From: Phaseolus vulgaris
Lineage: Eukaryota; Streptophyta; Magnoliopsida; Fabales; Fabaceae
Direction: 5' to 3'
Length of the DNA stretch: 64,000 nucleotides
NCBI RefSeq assembly: GCF_000499845.2
Contig: NC_023756.2
Span: 30,405,895 to 30,469,894, forward strand
The position numbers and the translations under genes were made by a program. The notes below the pieces were generated by a model, which saw nothing but the letters and a program-made list of their open reading frames with translations, did not search any database and was not told the DNA's origin. Positions 13,867 to 25,861 of this stretch are shown one piece after another; position 1 is the first letter of the stretch, and every line of letters starts with the position of its first letter.

Positions 13867-16636
13867 TTTATATGGTGACTGAGAATAAATTTACTAATTT
13901 AAATAAGATTTATTTAATTAAATGTTAATTAAGATTATTGGCTATATTTAGATTTTAAACATATTTTTTTCACTTTTTTTCTAATTATATGCAGGGATTA
14001 TGTGTCTTGATAATAACATTTCAAATGAAGAATTAAAACATTTGAAGTGTGAAAAAGTAAGGAGTAGATGATCCATTATAATGATTTTCCTATATTATTT
14101 AAAGCTGAGTGTACTTCTCTAAAGAAGAAAGACACTAATCCTATAATTTTGTTGTTTGCTAAAGAAATAAATTCCAAATTCATTCAAATCCTCACAAATA
14201 CATTTTTCAAGATTTTTTAAAAGATAATCCTTTATAATTTTTAATTAATTTAGAACAAATTTTCTTCAAATTTTCTGCATTGTGTCGGCCTTAGTTAATA
14301 AAAATGTAATCCATATATCTCAAACAAGATAGACAACAAATTATAAATGATCAAAAATAAAATCTAGAACAAAATTGAAAAGAAAATATATGTGATAAAT
14401 AAATGATATTAAGGAGGTTTGAAAGACAATATCTAGTACAAAATTTCGATCCAAAATCCATGAAGAAAATAGAACTTTAGATAGAGCTTCAAAAGAAGAA
14501 AGAACACCTTCCAAACCTAATTTTATTCTATTTTATAATTTTTTTTTATGCAGAAGATTAAACCTTTTTTATATTATATATAAAAATATATTTGTCATAC
14601 TTGAATTGAAAATTTAATAATATATAATTATCAATAATAATAAGTTTAAAAGTAAAAATATATTAATATTTTAGTTTTCTTTATAAAAAAAGGGTTAAAA
14701 TTGATTTATTAATTTTCTACAAATTCAACCGACTTTTAAATTAGTTTCACATAAACTTGTACATCATTAATTTTACATTAAAATCTATTTATTAAAACAT
14801 CAATTTTCAGTCAAATTTTATCAGTTTCTACAATTTTGAGAACCCTAAAATAAACACTAAACTCACTTTCATGACAGGAAGCATATCTAAATCATAAATT
14901 CAAAATTTAAATCTTATTTTATAAAACCATTCACATATAATATGATATAAAATTTAAGATCATTGATCTTAAATTATAAAAATAAATAATATTTTTTTTG
15001 TTTCAAAAGCATAATTTTATATCAATAATTAATTAAAAAAATTAAAATATGAAATTTATAAGATGAATATTTTAAAACAGAAAGTAAATTAAAATAGAAT
15101 ATAATAACTCTAAGAATAAATTTAAAAGTTTCTACATTAAATAAAACTAAATACTATTATAAATGCTGTATAATAGGCTAGGAGTTACTGTGGTAAAAAA
15201 AATGCAAGCAATAATTACACAATTACAAGAATTGGGAACATGATCTCCTTGAAAGCCAATTATGTTGATTTGGTGTGAGTTTTATTGGTTAAAAAAGTGA
15301 GTAAGATCTAGATCCAAGAACACCAAAGCTTACAATGATGGAAAAGAAAGATAAAAGAAAAAGAGGAAGAGAGAAGATTATCCAAATTCAAAATATTTAC
15401 GAACAAGATGCCAAAATTGTGAGCCCAATTGAAGGTCCCCACTACATTTAATAAAATCACACAAACCAACAACTCCTCAAGCTCCCAACCTGCACTTTTC
15501 AGATTTTAACCAAGAATTTCAGAACACTTCCCATTTTTTTAAAAATTTTGATCACCAAAAAAGCACATAAAAAACGAAAACATACAAATCCTAAGAAGTT
15601 CGATCAATGTAACATACATTTGATAGTTTTGACCTTAAAACATACAAATTAATTCTGTGCTTTGTTGTGAAACAAAAGATCGATCTTCAGTACTTTGATT
15701 GGTTGGTATCATGTTTAGAATCATACTTTGAGAACTCTTGCCTAAACCAATGCTAATTAATCAATTAATTAATTAGGACACACAATCTGGTGAGTCACTT
15801 TTATAGCTTTTACTTTTTGCTTTTTCTGTTCTGAATTATTACACAATGCATGTGACCACAGATATGCTGAGCCAAATTTGCACACACTAACAAAACCAAA
15901 ACCAAATTGTAGATTTAGTACAACTCATTATAGTACAACTTATTGGACATAACTAGCTAGTGCTCTTAAACAAAGTAACTTTGTAGGCACAATCTTCACC
16001 ATACATGCATTACACGTACCCTAAAGAAAAGTGGCTTCCAAGTAAGCATGTACTTTGGTCTTTGGCCTCCCTTTTCTTAGAGAGGGAAAAGGAGAGACAC
16101 TGAACTTTGTTTTGATGGGCCAAACTTGGCGTGATTGCAACATTCCTAACATGAACACTACTTTCTTAGTACACTTTAAAGCCACAAATAGTTGCATGCC
16201 TTTGCCTATTGTCTTATTTGCTGGTGACCCTTGTCATTGTCAAAACAATATTATAGCTTGGATGAAGAAAAGCTTATTCCTTCTTGAATGCATTCTGGTT
16301 AAATATATCATGGTGGGGCAAAATGGATCTTCAAATGGAATGGATGAGATGCTTCCCTATAGTCATGTTTTGTGACTTAGACTTGTCTTCATGCGTTCGC
16401 ATCATAGCATTCACCCTACACGCCTATGTGTACACCTTTCACAGAATCAAGTTTAAATCATGGCCGTTTTGGTGTGATTTCTTTTAGCTTTGTTGTTTTG
16501 AAAAATTGAAATCCATAGTTGTATTATGTCATGGATTGCTTTTTTAAATTCCAGTGAAGTGAAATGCTGTAGAGCCAACATATAAAGTTTTAAATTGGTG
16601 GTTGTAATTCACCAGAAAATACATTATAGTTGTACA

Positions 16637-16640
<4 letters not shown>

Positions 16641-16667
<27 letters not shown>
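16641..16667. repeat. (TA)n microsatellite
   Basis: An uninterrupted TA dinucleotide run of about 27 bp. No function is inferred. Confidence 0.9.
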
Positions 16668-16668
<1 letters not shown>

Positions 16669-16861
16669 CTTCTTCTTTTAATTAGAATATATACAAATAT
16701 GTTTTATAGATTAGAAATATAAAAAAAAAAAACATATTCTTTCTTTGCCTGAATGACCTCTTATAACTTAAGTGATACCACAATTTTTTTTCCAAGACAT
16801 CATACTAACACCTAAGGGAGAAGACCCTTGTGTAATCCAACAATTTTAAAAAACAGAGTAC

Positions 16862-16917
16862 ATTATTTCTTCAACACTTAAGCAACCCTATTATTTCTTC
16901 AACACTTAAGCAACCCT
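16862..16917. repeat. tandem duplication, 2 x 28 bp
   Basis: Two adjacent identical 28-bp copies (16862-16889 and 16890-16917), each beginning ATTATTTCTTCAACACTTAA and ending GCAACCCT. The exact identity suggests a recent slippage or duplication event. Confidence 0.9.
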
Positions 16918-17009
16918 ATTATTATTTAAGCAAAGTCACATGTTTGCATGATCTAATGTATTTCACAAAGCACACCATGCACTATGGTTACACCTTAATG
17001 CTTTGAGCA

Positions 17010-17390
17010 CACTACAAGAAAATCACGAAATAGAAACCAATTTTATAGATCACAAATAATTAGTTGCTATAGTGACTAAATTAGAGACCATTTTAGAGAC
17101 TAAAAAAATTTTTGGTTTCTAAATTAGTTTATATTATTGTTAAATGGTTTCTAAATTAGTATCTAATTAGCAACCAAGGTTTTTGCTACCAAATTTAGAA
17201 TCTAAATAATTGGTAGTTAAAACCTTGGTTGCTAATTAGATACTAATTTATAAACCATTTAACAATAATAGAAACTAATTTAGAAATTATTCTTTTTTAG
17301 TTTCTAAAATGATCTTTAATTTAATTACTATAACAACTAATTATTTTTTGTTTCTAAAATTGGTTTCTATTTCATGTTTTTCTTTTAGTG
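17010..17390. mobile_element. CACTA-type MITE with intact ends
   Basis: The left terminus is CACTACAAGAAAATCACGAA and the right terminus, reverse-complemented, is CACTAAAAGAAAAACATGAA. Both run on into ATAGAAACCAATTTTA, giving inverted repeats of about 35 bp. The direct repeat GCA lies at 17007-17009 and 17391-17393, the 3-bp target duplication of CACTA elements. At 381 bp it has no transposase and is non-autonomous. Internal inverted blocks (TAGATACTAATTT and its complement) make it nearly palindromic. Confidence 0.85.
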
Positions 17391-18072
17391 GCAAACACTT
17401 GTTGCCTGAGCGTGGAGTGTTAGGAGAGATAAGGAAGACACTTTGTTGCTTGAGGAAGACACTCTATTGCTTGATCAATGACACTCGGTGCATGTTGTCA
17501 TTGTATACTGCTAGAACAATAGTGCATCGTTTGAATGTTGTAAGTCTAGAGCCACGAAATTACATGTGTTACCATCCTTAAAATATCAATTCTTTCATGT
17601 ATACCTCATTTTAATTACACACTAAGAAATAGTTATAATTTCTTTTTAAACTCCATATTAATATTAGTATTCTCCAACAATTATGCATAGTTACATATAA
17701 TTATATTCTAACAACAATACTTTACCCTCATTTAATTCAATACATGCAAATGTACTGTATATTTAAGTAATTACTAAGTAAATAGATAGAAGTTCGCACT
17801 AATATTTATAAAACAACATTTTCCCTCTCATCAAAGCAAAAATGTATACTTTAAAAAAAAAATCATTGAGACTAAATTTATTAGTTTCCACCTCCTTGAA
17901 GTTATATTTAGTTTTAAAAAAATAACTTTATAACCCATGTTGCTAGAGAGTAAAGATAATTTAGAGGAAAGATTTCTAAATAGATTAAACTTTTAATAAA
18001 ATAAAAAACTATTATGACTTATTTATATTTATTTTATTCATCAAACTTTATATATCCAAAAATGATATAGGT

Positions 18073-19157
18073 CAGACTCAATTTGGTGGAGAGATTTGAA
18101 GGAATTGTGAAAGTTTGAGGATAGTGTTAAATGGGAGGTCAGGAATGGGAGAGACATAAGTTTGTGGGAGGACCTATGGGTGGGAGGCATGTGCCTCAAA
18201 GACAGTTTTTCGAGACCTTTTTTTATTTGCTCCAGTAAGGAAGTCAAACTTTGGCAAGGAGGAGTGTGGAATAATAATCTAGAGTGGTTAGGGAAGATAG
18301 GTTGGAGGAGGAATTTGTTTGAACGGGAGAGAAATCAAGAGCAACAATTGGTTCACCTTATGGATGAGAAGAGTTTAAAGGTGGATAAGGCGGACATATG
18401 GATTTGGAAAGAAAGCGAGACAAAAGATTTCACGGTTAAATCTGCTTACAAAATCCTTAAGAGGAAACTCAGGGGATGATGTAGTTATGTATGAAAGTTT
18501 TTGGAGGATAAAAGCACAACCATCATCTCATGTCACAACATGGAGGGTCTTGGAAGATAAGATTGCATCTAAAGAGAATTTGGAGAGAAGGGGGATAAGT
18601 ACGGGTAACAATATGTGTGGTTTATGTGGGGAGGTAAAGGAAACAACGTCCCATCTTTTCTGTACTTGTAGATTAGCTTGACGGGTGTAGTTTATGTGCT
18701 ACGAGTGGGTGTGACTTGCATCGACGGACTATTGGGAGCCAAAAAAACACTTTTTAAATTTTAAGATAATTGGGGCTAATGAGATTTTCAATCAGATATG
18801 AGATTGTGTGTGGATAACAATTGTAAGTGAATTGTAGAGACATAAAAATCATAATTTTTAAAAATGGAAGGATAGATTGTATAGAAATCTAACTATAGTG
18901 CAATTGAAGGTATGTTTGTGGGTTTCTTCGAAAGTTTGTCTAACTAGTTTTTCTTACTTTGATTGGTGTTTAGAGCTGTCAGTTTGCATGAAATCTATAA
19001 AAAAATATTAGGTGGGGTAGTGACTGCTTTAAATTGGTGTTTTGCTTTGAATCTCTGCAACAATGTTAGTAGTTTTAGACTAACGTGCTTGTATAAATGT
19101 TGAGGTATCTCTGAAATATTTCTATTATTTATTCACATTTTACTGATAAAAAAAATC
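18073..19157 (+). pseudogene. 3' end of a truncated LINE (zf-RVT region)
   Basis: Two open stretches (about 18112-18476 and 18487-18681) with an in-frame stop upstream encode the C-terminal tail of a plant L1-type ORF2. The seen hallmarks are GRDISLWEDLWVGG, WIWKESETKDFTVKSAYKIL, FWRIKAQPSSHVTTWRVLED and the knuckle CGLCGEVKETTSHLFCTC. The endonuclease and RT core are absent, so this is a 5'-truncated copy, as is usual for LINEs. After the coding tail a decayed 3' region runs to an A-rich end near 19150. Several stops; not functional. Confidence 0.8.
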
Positions 19158-20297
19158 TAAAAATCGGTATGGGATGAAATATTACATGATATGGATTAAC
19201 AAGAAATTATTCAAGATGTGGTATCTCATCCTGGGTTTGAAATTATTTGAAATCATTTGAATAACTCATTTTAAAGAAATGTTCTAACATTTAGGAACTA
19301 GTTGAATAATTGCAAAGGGATAAAATTACTTGTATTTTAACTTTAGCCATAATTCTTAGAGTAACTTTATGGACAATTTTCACATGTACTAGGTCTACAG
19401 TATGTCTTAATTAAATAACAGGTATTTATATATAATTATTTTTGTCAATTTTTATAACCATATCGAAGTTTTAAATTGAAATTAAGACTTTAATTCTCTG
19501 AAATCTCGTTACAAAACAGTCCTAATTACATTACACTACAATTTTCTTACAACATTAAGGTATTTTAAGACTTCTCAGTCGTTGACCACGACTTCAATTT
19601 AAAATTTTGGAAGTGATATTATCATCTGCTATCCCAATCATACATATTGTACTTCCCATGCATTTGTGACCCCCAAATAGAAAAAATAACAAGAAGACTG
19701 AGTAGAAAAATAACAAATTCGAAAATCTAAATTATAAAGTAGAAATTAGAACATAGAGTAGATATAAATATAGTATGAGGATTTTGTGAAAAAAATAAAA
19801 CTAAAGAATTATCAGAGAAAAACATGATAAAATTAAGAAGATTTTAATGTAATTTAATTTTTTCAAATTATATTCATACCTCTAAGGGTTATTGAGTTTT
19901 CATATTTTTTTTAAATGTTTGAAATAAATTTCCTTAGAGATGTGCATTGTGTATTTTTATTTTTTAAATATGAAGAAAACTAGTATTATGTGTAAAAGAT
20001 GTTAGTATAATATTTTGAAACAATTAAAATTTTTTAGCGTGAAAATAAAAACAATAAAGTATATTAGAGAGAATTTTAAAGAAATGGAAGAAAATGTTGC
20101 TATATTTTTTTTTCTTAGTATGCATAGTGTAATATAATTTGTACTAAGTAGAGAAGGAAAAAAACATAAAGAAAATGAGAATTAAACATTATATATATAT
20201 AGATTTATTAACGTATCTCATTCAGATTGTGTCACGAGATGATTAATTCACCCATGATAATTATTAGAATATAAGAGTCCATGACAATCTACATTGT
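19158..20297. other. AT-rich intergenic DNA
   Basis: No gene, RNA or mobile element that I can support. AT-rich, with short A/T homopolymers and a small TA run near 20191-20200. Confidence 0.6.
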
Positions 20298-21756
20298 TAC
20301 TAGTGTAGAAAATGAATTTTACACCGGTTCCAGGATGCATTTACACAGGTCCTACAACCAGTGTAGATGTGGGTGGTGTAAAATGTCAATTACATATAAC
20401 ACCGGTTAACCCATATTACATTGGTTGACTCTAGTAACCGGTGTAATATGAGGCCTTTGGAGCACATTTTTATTTAATTGAGCCCCCAATCATAAATAAA
20501 AAAAGAGCACATGATGTGTAGCATTTAACACCATTAGAGAACAAAAATCAGAACGATACGAACCTTTGTATATGGTCCCTTCACATCCATCCTTCTTGAT
20601 AATTGGCTTTGGAACACGCTGGGAAGGGGCATACTTAACAATCAATTTATGTTGAGCACCTGATTGAAGATTCACCATTGATAATTAAAAAGAGCAGTTA
20701 CATAGTGAGTTAAAGACGTGAAGTGTAAGAGAAAAAAAAATAGAAAAAAAACTACCTCTCTTGTTAACAAAAACATGTCCATCGAAGAAGTGAGCAAACT
20801 CGAAAACATCATGAGGAGAATTGAAGTCTATATAGGCTTGGGAATGCCTCTGACGCTTGTGGTTGCAAATGCGGTTAGGGTTAGGAAAACAATGGAGGAA
20901 AGAAAGAACAACGTTTGAATGGATCGAGAGGAACCTGGTGTTGTCGGGTCTGAAAGAGAACCAATTGTATATATGAAATTACAAATTAAAACTAAAATTA
21001 AAATTACAAATTAAAAATAAATTTACAATATTTGAAAATAAAAAATTCACCTTGGAGCGTGAACGGAGGAGTTGTGGCTGCGGAACGAGTGCAATGTGGT
21101 GCGACTGTGGAGGCGCATCAACGGAAGGATTGGTGGCAACAAAGAGGAAGAACGGTGACACCGAAGAGGAAGAGTGGTGGTCGCGAATGTATTGAAGGAC
21201 TAATGGCCGCAAAGAGGAAGGAAATATATTGAAAGAGTGGTGGCAATGGAGAGGAGATCAACAAAGTTGGGGACAACGGTGGAGAAAGAAAAATGGAGAC
21301 ACACGAAGGTGGAAGCTCAATGAAAACTAAGGTGGAAGCGGCGGTGGAAGACAAAGTAGTAGAATGGAGGCAAATAGTAGAGTAGCGCGAATGAGCAGTG
21401 AGACGCGAACATGAAAATAGGTTAAAAAAAATTATATTACACCGGTTCTTAACAATAACCGGTGTAATATATATATTTTTTACTCATAAATGGTATATAA
21501 CAATAGTTGTACATGGCAACTGGTGTTATAAACCTTTTTTAAAACTTATAAATCTTTTTTTTTTCCTCTGAGGCAATACATATTACACCGGTTGGGTTAT
21601 CCAACCAGTGTAATATACTGTTGTAACACTTACATGTTACTAACCAGTGTAATATATGCTACTAGCAAAAAAAAAAGTTTTAAAAAAATGTAAGTATTAC
21701 AATAGTATATTACATCAGTTGAGCTATCCAATGTTGATTTTTCTCGACAAGTGTAC
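20298..21756. mobile_element. CACTA-like element carrying captured host exons (Pack-type)
   Basis: The left edge reads TACTAGTGTAGAAAATG, one base from the CACTAGTGTAGAAAA terminus of many CACTA elements. The right edge near 21740-21756 (TTTTTCTCGACAAGTG) is a loose inverted match. Close to both edges lie clusters of a short palindromic unit, TTACACCGGTT and AACCGGTGTAAT, as in CACTA subterminal repeats (20310-20460 and 21435-21660). Between the clusters is a different, exon-like stretch: part of a UPF3-type gene (20564-20970) and a G-rich, stop-filled piece at 21040-21360. No transposase is present. The edges are approximate and no clear 3-bp duplication was found. Confidence 0.6.
20564..20970 (-). 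pseudogene. captured fragment of a UPF3-like (nonsense-mediated decay factor) gene
   Basis: UPF3 proteins link exon junctions to nonsense-mediated mRNA decay. Two minus-strand exons read into the Smg4/UPF3 domain. Exon A (about 20970-20756) ends ...QAYIDF, then DVFEFAHFFDGHVFVNKR. Exon B (20659-20564) reads GAQHKLIVKYAPSQRVPKP and KKDG.EGTIYK. They are joined in phase by a 96-bp GT..AG intron (20755-20660), and exon B ends at a good donor (GTTCG). The start of exon A is uncertain because about 30 codons before QRHSQAYIDF do not look like the family. The rest of the gene (N-terminus and downstream exons) is missing, so this is a genomic, not mRNA-derived, capture inside a transposon-like element. 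Confidence 0.75.
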
Positions 21757-22640
21757 CGAATCAACTGTAATATAGTACTCTTTAAAGTACAAATGTCGAA
21801 CTCACAAGGAACAATTCTAATTAAGATGTTCTGTTATAAAACTCATTAAGTATAGAAAATAATTTTGAGACTTTGTTCATAACCAAATTAAAGATTTCAC
21901 AAGTAACTCAAAGATTTAGGGTTTGATTCAACCAAAAACAAAACTAACTTATCAAATATTAGAGAAAGATACTTGGTATTGAATTGCGTTTATCTCAATC
22001 ATCTGTATTTTGGAATAATACAATATATAATACTCAAAACTACTTATTCTTGATGCTTAATTTAAAGTCATTCACCTTGATTCCTCACAGATGAAATTCA
22101 TAAGATAATTTCTCAAACACTGATTCCTCAGATATTTAACAAATCATCCAGCTTCAGGAGCAGAATTATGATGCAATAAATAACCTGGAACCTATTCCTA
22201 GCATTACAAGTTATCAAGTATTTTTGTCTATTTCAGATCCTTAAAGGTACTTTCCAGTTAAACTTAAGGATCAAAATCAAGACTCTATTGATCAGACAGA
22301 ATCAAGCAATAAACGTAAAACAAAAATACCAAGAACAAGTAGAAAAGAGAATATTATATATATATATATGTATATATATCACCAATAATACATTTGATCA
22401 AGGTAAATTACATTCAATCCCAAGTTAGAAAGAACTTAGCCACTCATGACAACTCCTCCAATCTTCATTCTTGATATGGATTGCATAAGAAGGACTGATC
22501 TGAGCACGTTCTTCTCCTAAGAACAGAGGTCTCCTTCTTCTTCTCTCACTAACTTCTCTCTAAAGATCCAATCTTTTTCCACCGCTCCCTTTTGAGTTGT
22601 GTTTCAAAATTTATATAATGAACTTTAACTCAAGTTAGCC
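21757..22640. repeat. dispersed non-coding repeat
   Basis: The stretch starts with GTGTACCGAATCAACTGTAA followed by GTCGAACTCACAAGGA, a beginning I associate with a dispersed plant repeat of uncertain class, and has no coding potential. It includes an AT-rich microsatellite near 22347-22378 and ends in AT-rich DNA near 22640. Neither end has a recognisable terminal repeat. Confidence 0.35.
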
Positions 22641-25600
22641 AATTTAGCTTAAGCTAAATCTTTCGGTGCATTTTTTTTAATTATCGATACAAAATATTAA
22701 TATCAATTTAAAGTAAAATTGATAAATTATCAGATATCGGAATTATTCGTTAATTGAATTAGTAAATGTTGTGAATTGGTGTGTTTGAGCCAACTTCTTT
22801 GTAAGAGTGTGAATAGAAAACTCCTTAACGAGGCCGAAATATGTTGAATAACCAAAATAAATAACTTTTACTTTCTGCACCCCAACTAGTACTAACTGCA
22901 CCACGCCACTCTTGCTATCATCATAACATTGCATTTGCATTCTTCACTGCACTCTTTGAGAGGAAGAATAAGAGAGAGCTCACTCCGAAAAAAAAGCTTG
23001 TTCCTGAAAGTTTGAATCAGAAGTTATTATTTACGTTTAACAAATCTTGTTCTTGGAAGCTTGAACCAGAAGATATTATTTACATTGAAGAAAGCTTGTT
23101 TCCATAAATTCTATTATGAAAAACTCATTCCATAATGCAATTTATATGTTTTTGGAAACTTATTCTGATAAACATGTTTTTGAAAAATTCATTTTGAAAT
23201 GTATCACATATATTTTAAAAAACTGAAAATTCTATTCTTAAAAACTCAATGGTTGAATTTATTTCATGTGTTTCAGAAAGTTAATTATGAAAATTACTGG
23301 GTACAGAAAGAAAAAGTGGAATAAATAAACATAAAATGCAGGGAGAGCACACAGGTGTACGAGTCCAACAAAAGTAATTTGCTTTTAACACCCTCCCTTT
23401 TTCTGAACAGTGTGGTTACTGGTTTCATTATTCCAGAATTCAAATTCTGATTTTCAAATTAAACTTCCAAAAGTCTAATTATGATACACGTTAAAATTAA
23501 AATTATAGAAACTTGTATTTTCCACAATTAAACTTATGGAATTCTATCAGTTATATATTTTTTTGTAAGTCTACTGTTAGACCTTCAAAAGTTTTATTCT
23601 AGATTTTTGTAATAAATAGACTTTCGAAAGTTTAGTTCCTAAATATATGAAAAGACTTCCATAAGTTTCAGAAATGTATAAGATAGGTTTTAAAAATTAA
23701 TTATGATAATCAAACAGAATATAACAACTTTATTGAAAAAATACAAAATATTTAGGTAGATATAGATAGTTATTTTTTTATGAATAATGACTAAAAAAGT
23801 TCATTAAATAAAAACTGTTCTAGAAATACAAAATATTCAGTGACTATATACACGAATTTAACAATTATTTTATAATTTCAGTATTATTAATATTTAAATC
23901 ATATCTTATTTTCATTAAATAAGTTTCTACATTAATTATTAAATTGTTTTCTGTATTGGTCAGAGTCGGATAAGCCATGTCATTCGGCCTCGTTAACCGA
24001 CTGACCGAATGATAACCACATTAAAAAACAAATTGACACTAAATGACAAGTAAGAAACATCTTATACATTCGGATCACACCGCACAAAATTCGGGTGATA
24101 CTTTGAGAAATCAGTTAACATTGGTTTATTGAAGAAATGTGCCAAATATTACCCATCAATAAAATAGTCAATTACCAAACATTATAAATAAGCCTTTAAC
24201 AAATGAGTAAGATACACTTTTATCAATTTTACATCATACACTCTCAATACAAACTACTTACTCGTTGAAAAACCTTTTCCAAATTTACTCTCGATTGAGC
24301 ACTAAAAAACTAAAGAGTTGAAGGATTGAAGTCTGAGATAGTGGCAGAGGTGAAGAACTAAAGTGTAAGGTAGCACGACCGAAGACACAACTATTGAGAG
24401 AACGACCGTCACAAACAATAATTGTTACAGTTAATATCAAGTACTATCTAAACTCACCTTGTCTGTACAAGTAAATCTTCAAAATTAACAACCAAAATTT
24501 AATTAGTTTAACTTTAAATTTAAATTATTTTACTGACTAGTTTTTTAAATTTAAAAACTATTAATCTAATCTCTTAGCAAACAATTTTTCATGTAAATTG
24601 ATAACAATTTGATTTATGGCGGAGTTTAATAATTTTGTGTGATCTAAAAACTTGACCAAATAGAATAAAATATTATCAATGATATTCTTATATAAATGTT
24701 ATTCATATAATAAGATAATCAATATATTTTATTGTAAAATAAAATATTGATATATTTATTTAATTTAAACAGCGATGAGTATCTGTATTTTTTAATTTTA
24801 TGATAAACTTATGTAGCTGTATTTTTAAAAGAGAAAAAAGAGAAAAAAGAGAAAACAAAGAGAATGAGACTTAGAATATCCAATTTAAAGAAATGTTGTA
24901 ACTAATAAAGCAAATAAAAGTTACTAAACTGATAAGAAAAATTATTAAATTGTCAACTGTTATTTTTTAAAGATAAAATTGATTTCTTTTATTAAACTAA
25001 TATATTAAATTAACTATTATTTCTTCATATATAAAATGAGAAAAATTCTTATTATATATTGCTATAGATATTGCATATTACATAAATAATTTTATATATT
25101 CTTTGCATCATATATTATAATTTAAAATTTTGTATATTTATAAAAATATTAGTACTTTTAAATAATAAGAAAATATATATTGATTTATCATCAATATGAT
25201 TGTTTTCTTATATTCTAACTTTTCTCCTGGGTTATAAAGTTAGGTAACCACATCAAAATTTGAATAAACAAAAAGCAAAAGGACTTTGATATTTTAGTCT
25301 TTGCAGAAATTTCATGCAAAGACAAATTTTGTTGATAGCGAGTTCTATAAGAAATTATAGGACCAATTTTCTAAATATACAATGAAAAATATGGCTGAAA
25401 GGTTGCTAAGATTACTATATTTTTATAATAAACCTAATATGTAATTTATATACATATATATATATATAACAATTATTTTTATTCTAATAATAATTACATA
25501 AAAAACTTTTAATTATATTTATTATGTTTTATCATCATAAAAAATGTGGATATATAGTGTTGCCACTACTTACGCTCTCTCTCTCTAAATAAAATATTAA

Positions 25601-25861
25601 TATGTTTTAGTTCTTAAAATATATAGTTGTATTAGTTTTTCGTCTAAAATATGGTTTTTTTAACATTTTTTAATGAATTAGAAAATTAGATGTGTTATCT
25701 CATCAAATTGAAACAATTGCATAGACTTTGAAAAGTCTTTGCAGAATTTTTTTGTGTAAAGACAAAATAAACTTTCATATTCCATGCTTTATTGAAATAT
25801 AATTCATGCTTTTGTGAAATCTAAATTTCTTTAAAAGCAAAGTTAGATTTTGATTCATTGT
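22641..25861. other. AT-rich intergenic DNA, partly duplicated near 37.7 kb
   Basis: No supportable gene. Segments at about 23160-23270, 23650-23815 and 24580-24672 match 37720-38112 in the same order. Between them, about 23950-24430 is less AT-rich, contains the inverted pair CATTCGG/CCGAATG and an ATTATAAATAAG TATA-like box, and is absent from the second copy; it may be a solo LTR, but I found no target duplication. Copy 1 of the Tat element begins abruptly at about 25862. Confidence 0.5.

Larger units (their letters stand above)
13867..17006. other. AT-rich intergenic DNA with a less AT-rich patch
   Basis: No supportable gene. About 15640-16560 is less AT-rich than its surroundings and has a 106-codon open frame (16055-16375), but it shows no domain, no splice-consistent extension and no match I recognise. 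It could be an eroded gene, a non-coding transcript or unique spacer. The rest is AT-rich. Confidence 0.6.

Noticed and set aside
16040..16140. Possible small-RNA hairpin near CTCCCTTTTC / GGGAAAAGGAGAG
   Set aside because: The stem is only about 10 bp, and no plant microRNA sequence that I know is present.
17309..17581. 90-codon ORF crossing the CACTA-type MITE border
   Set aside because: Its first third is MITE terminal sequence and the rest matches nothing I recognise.
23950..24430. Possible solo LTR with CATTCGG/CCGAATG inverted pair
   Set aside because: No TG...CA borders with matching 5-bp duplication could be fixed, so it is only noted in the spacer entry.
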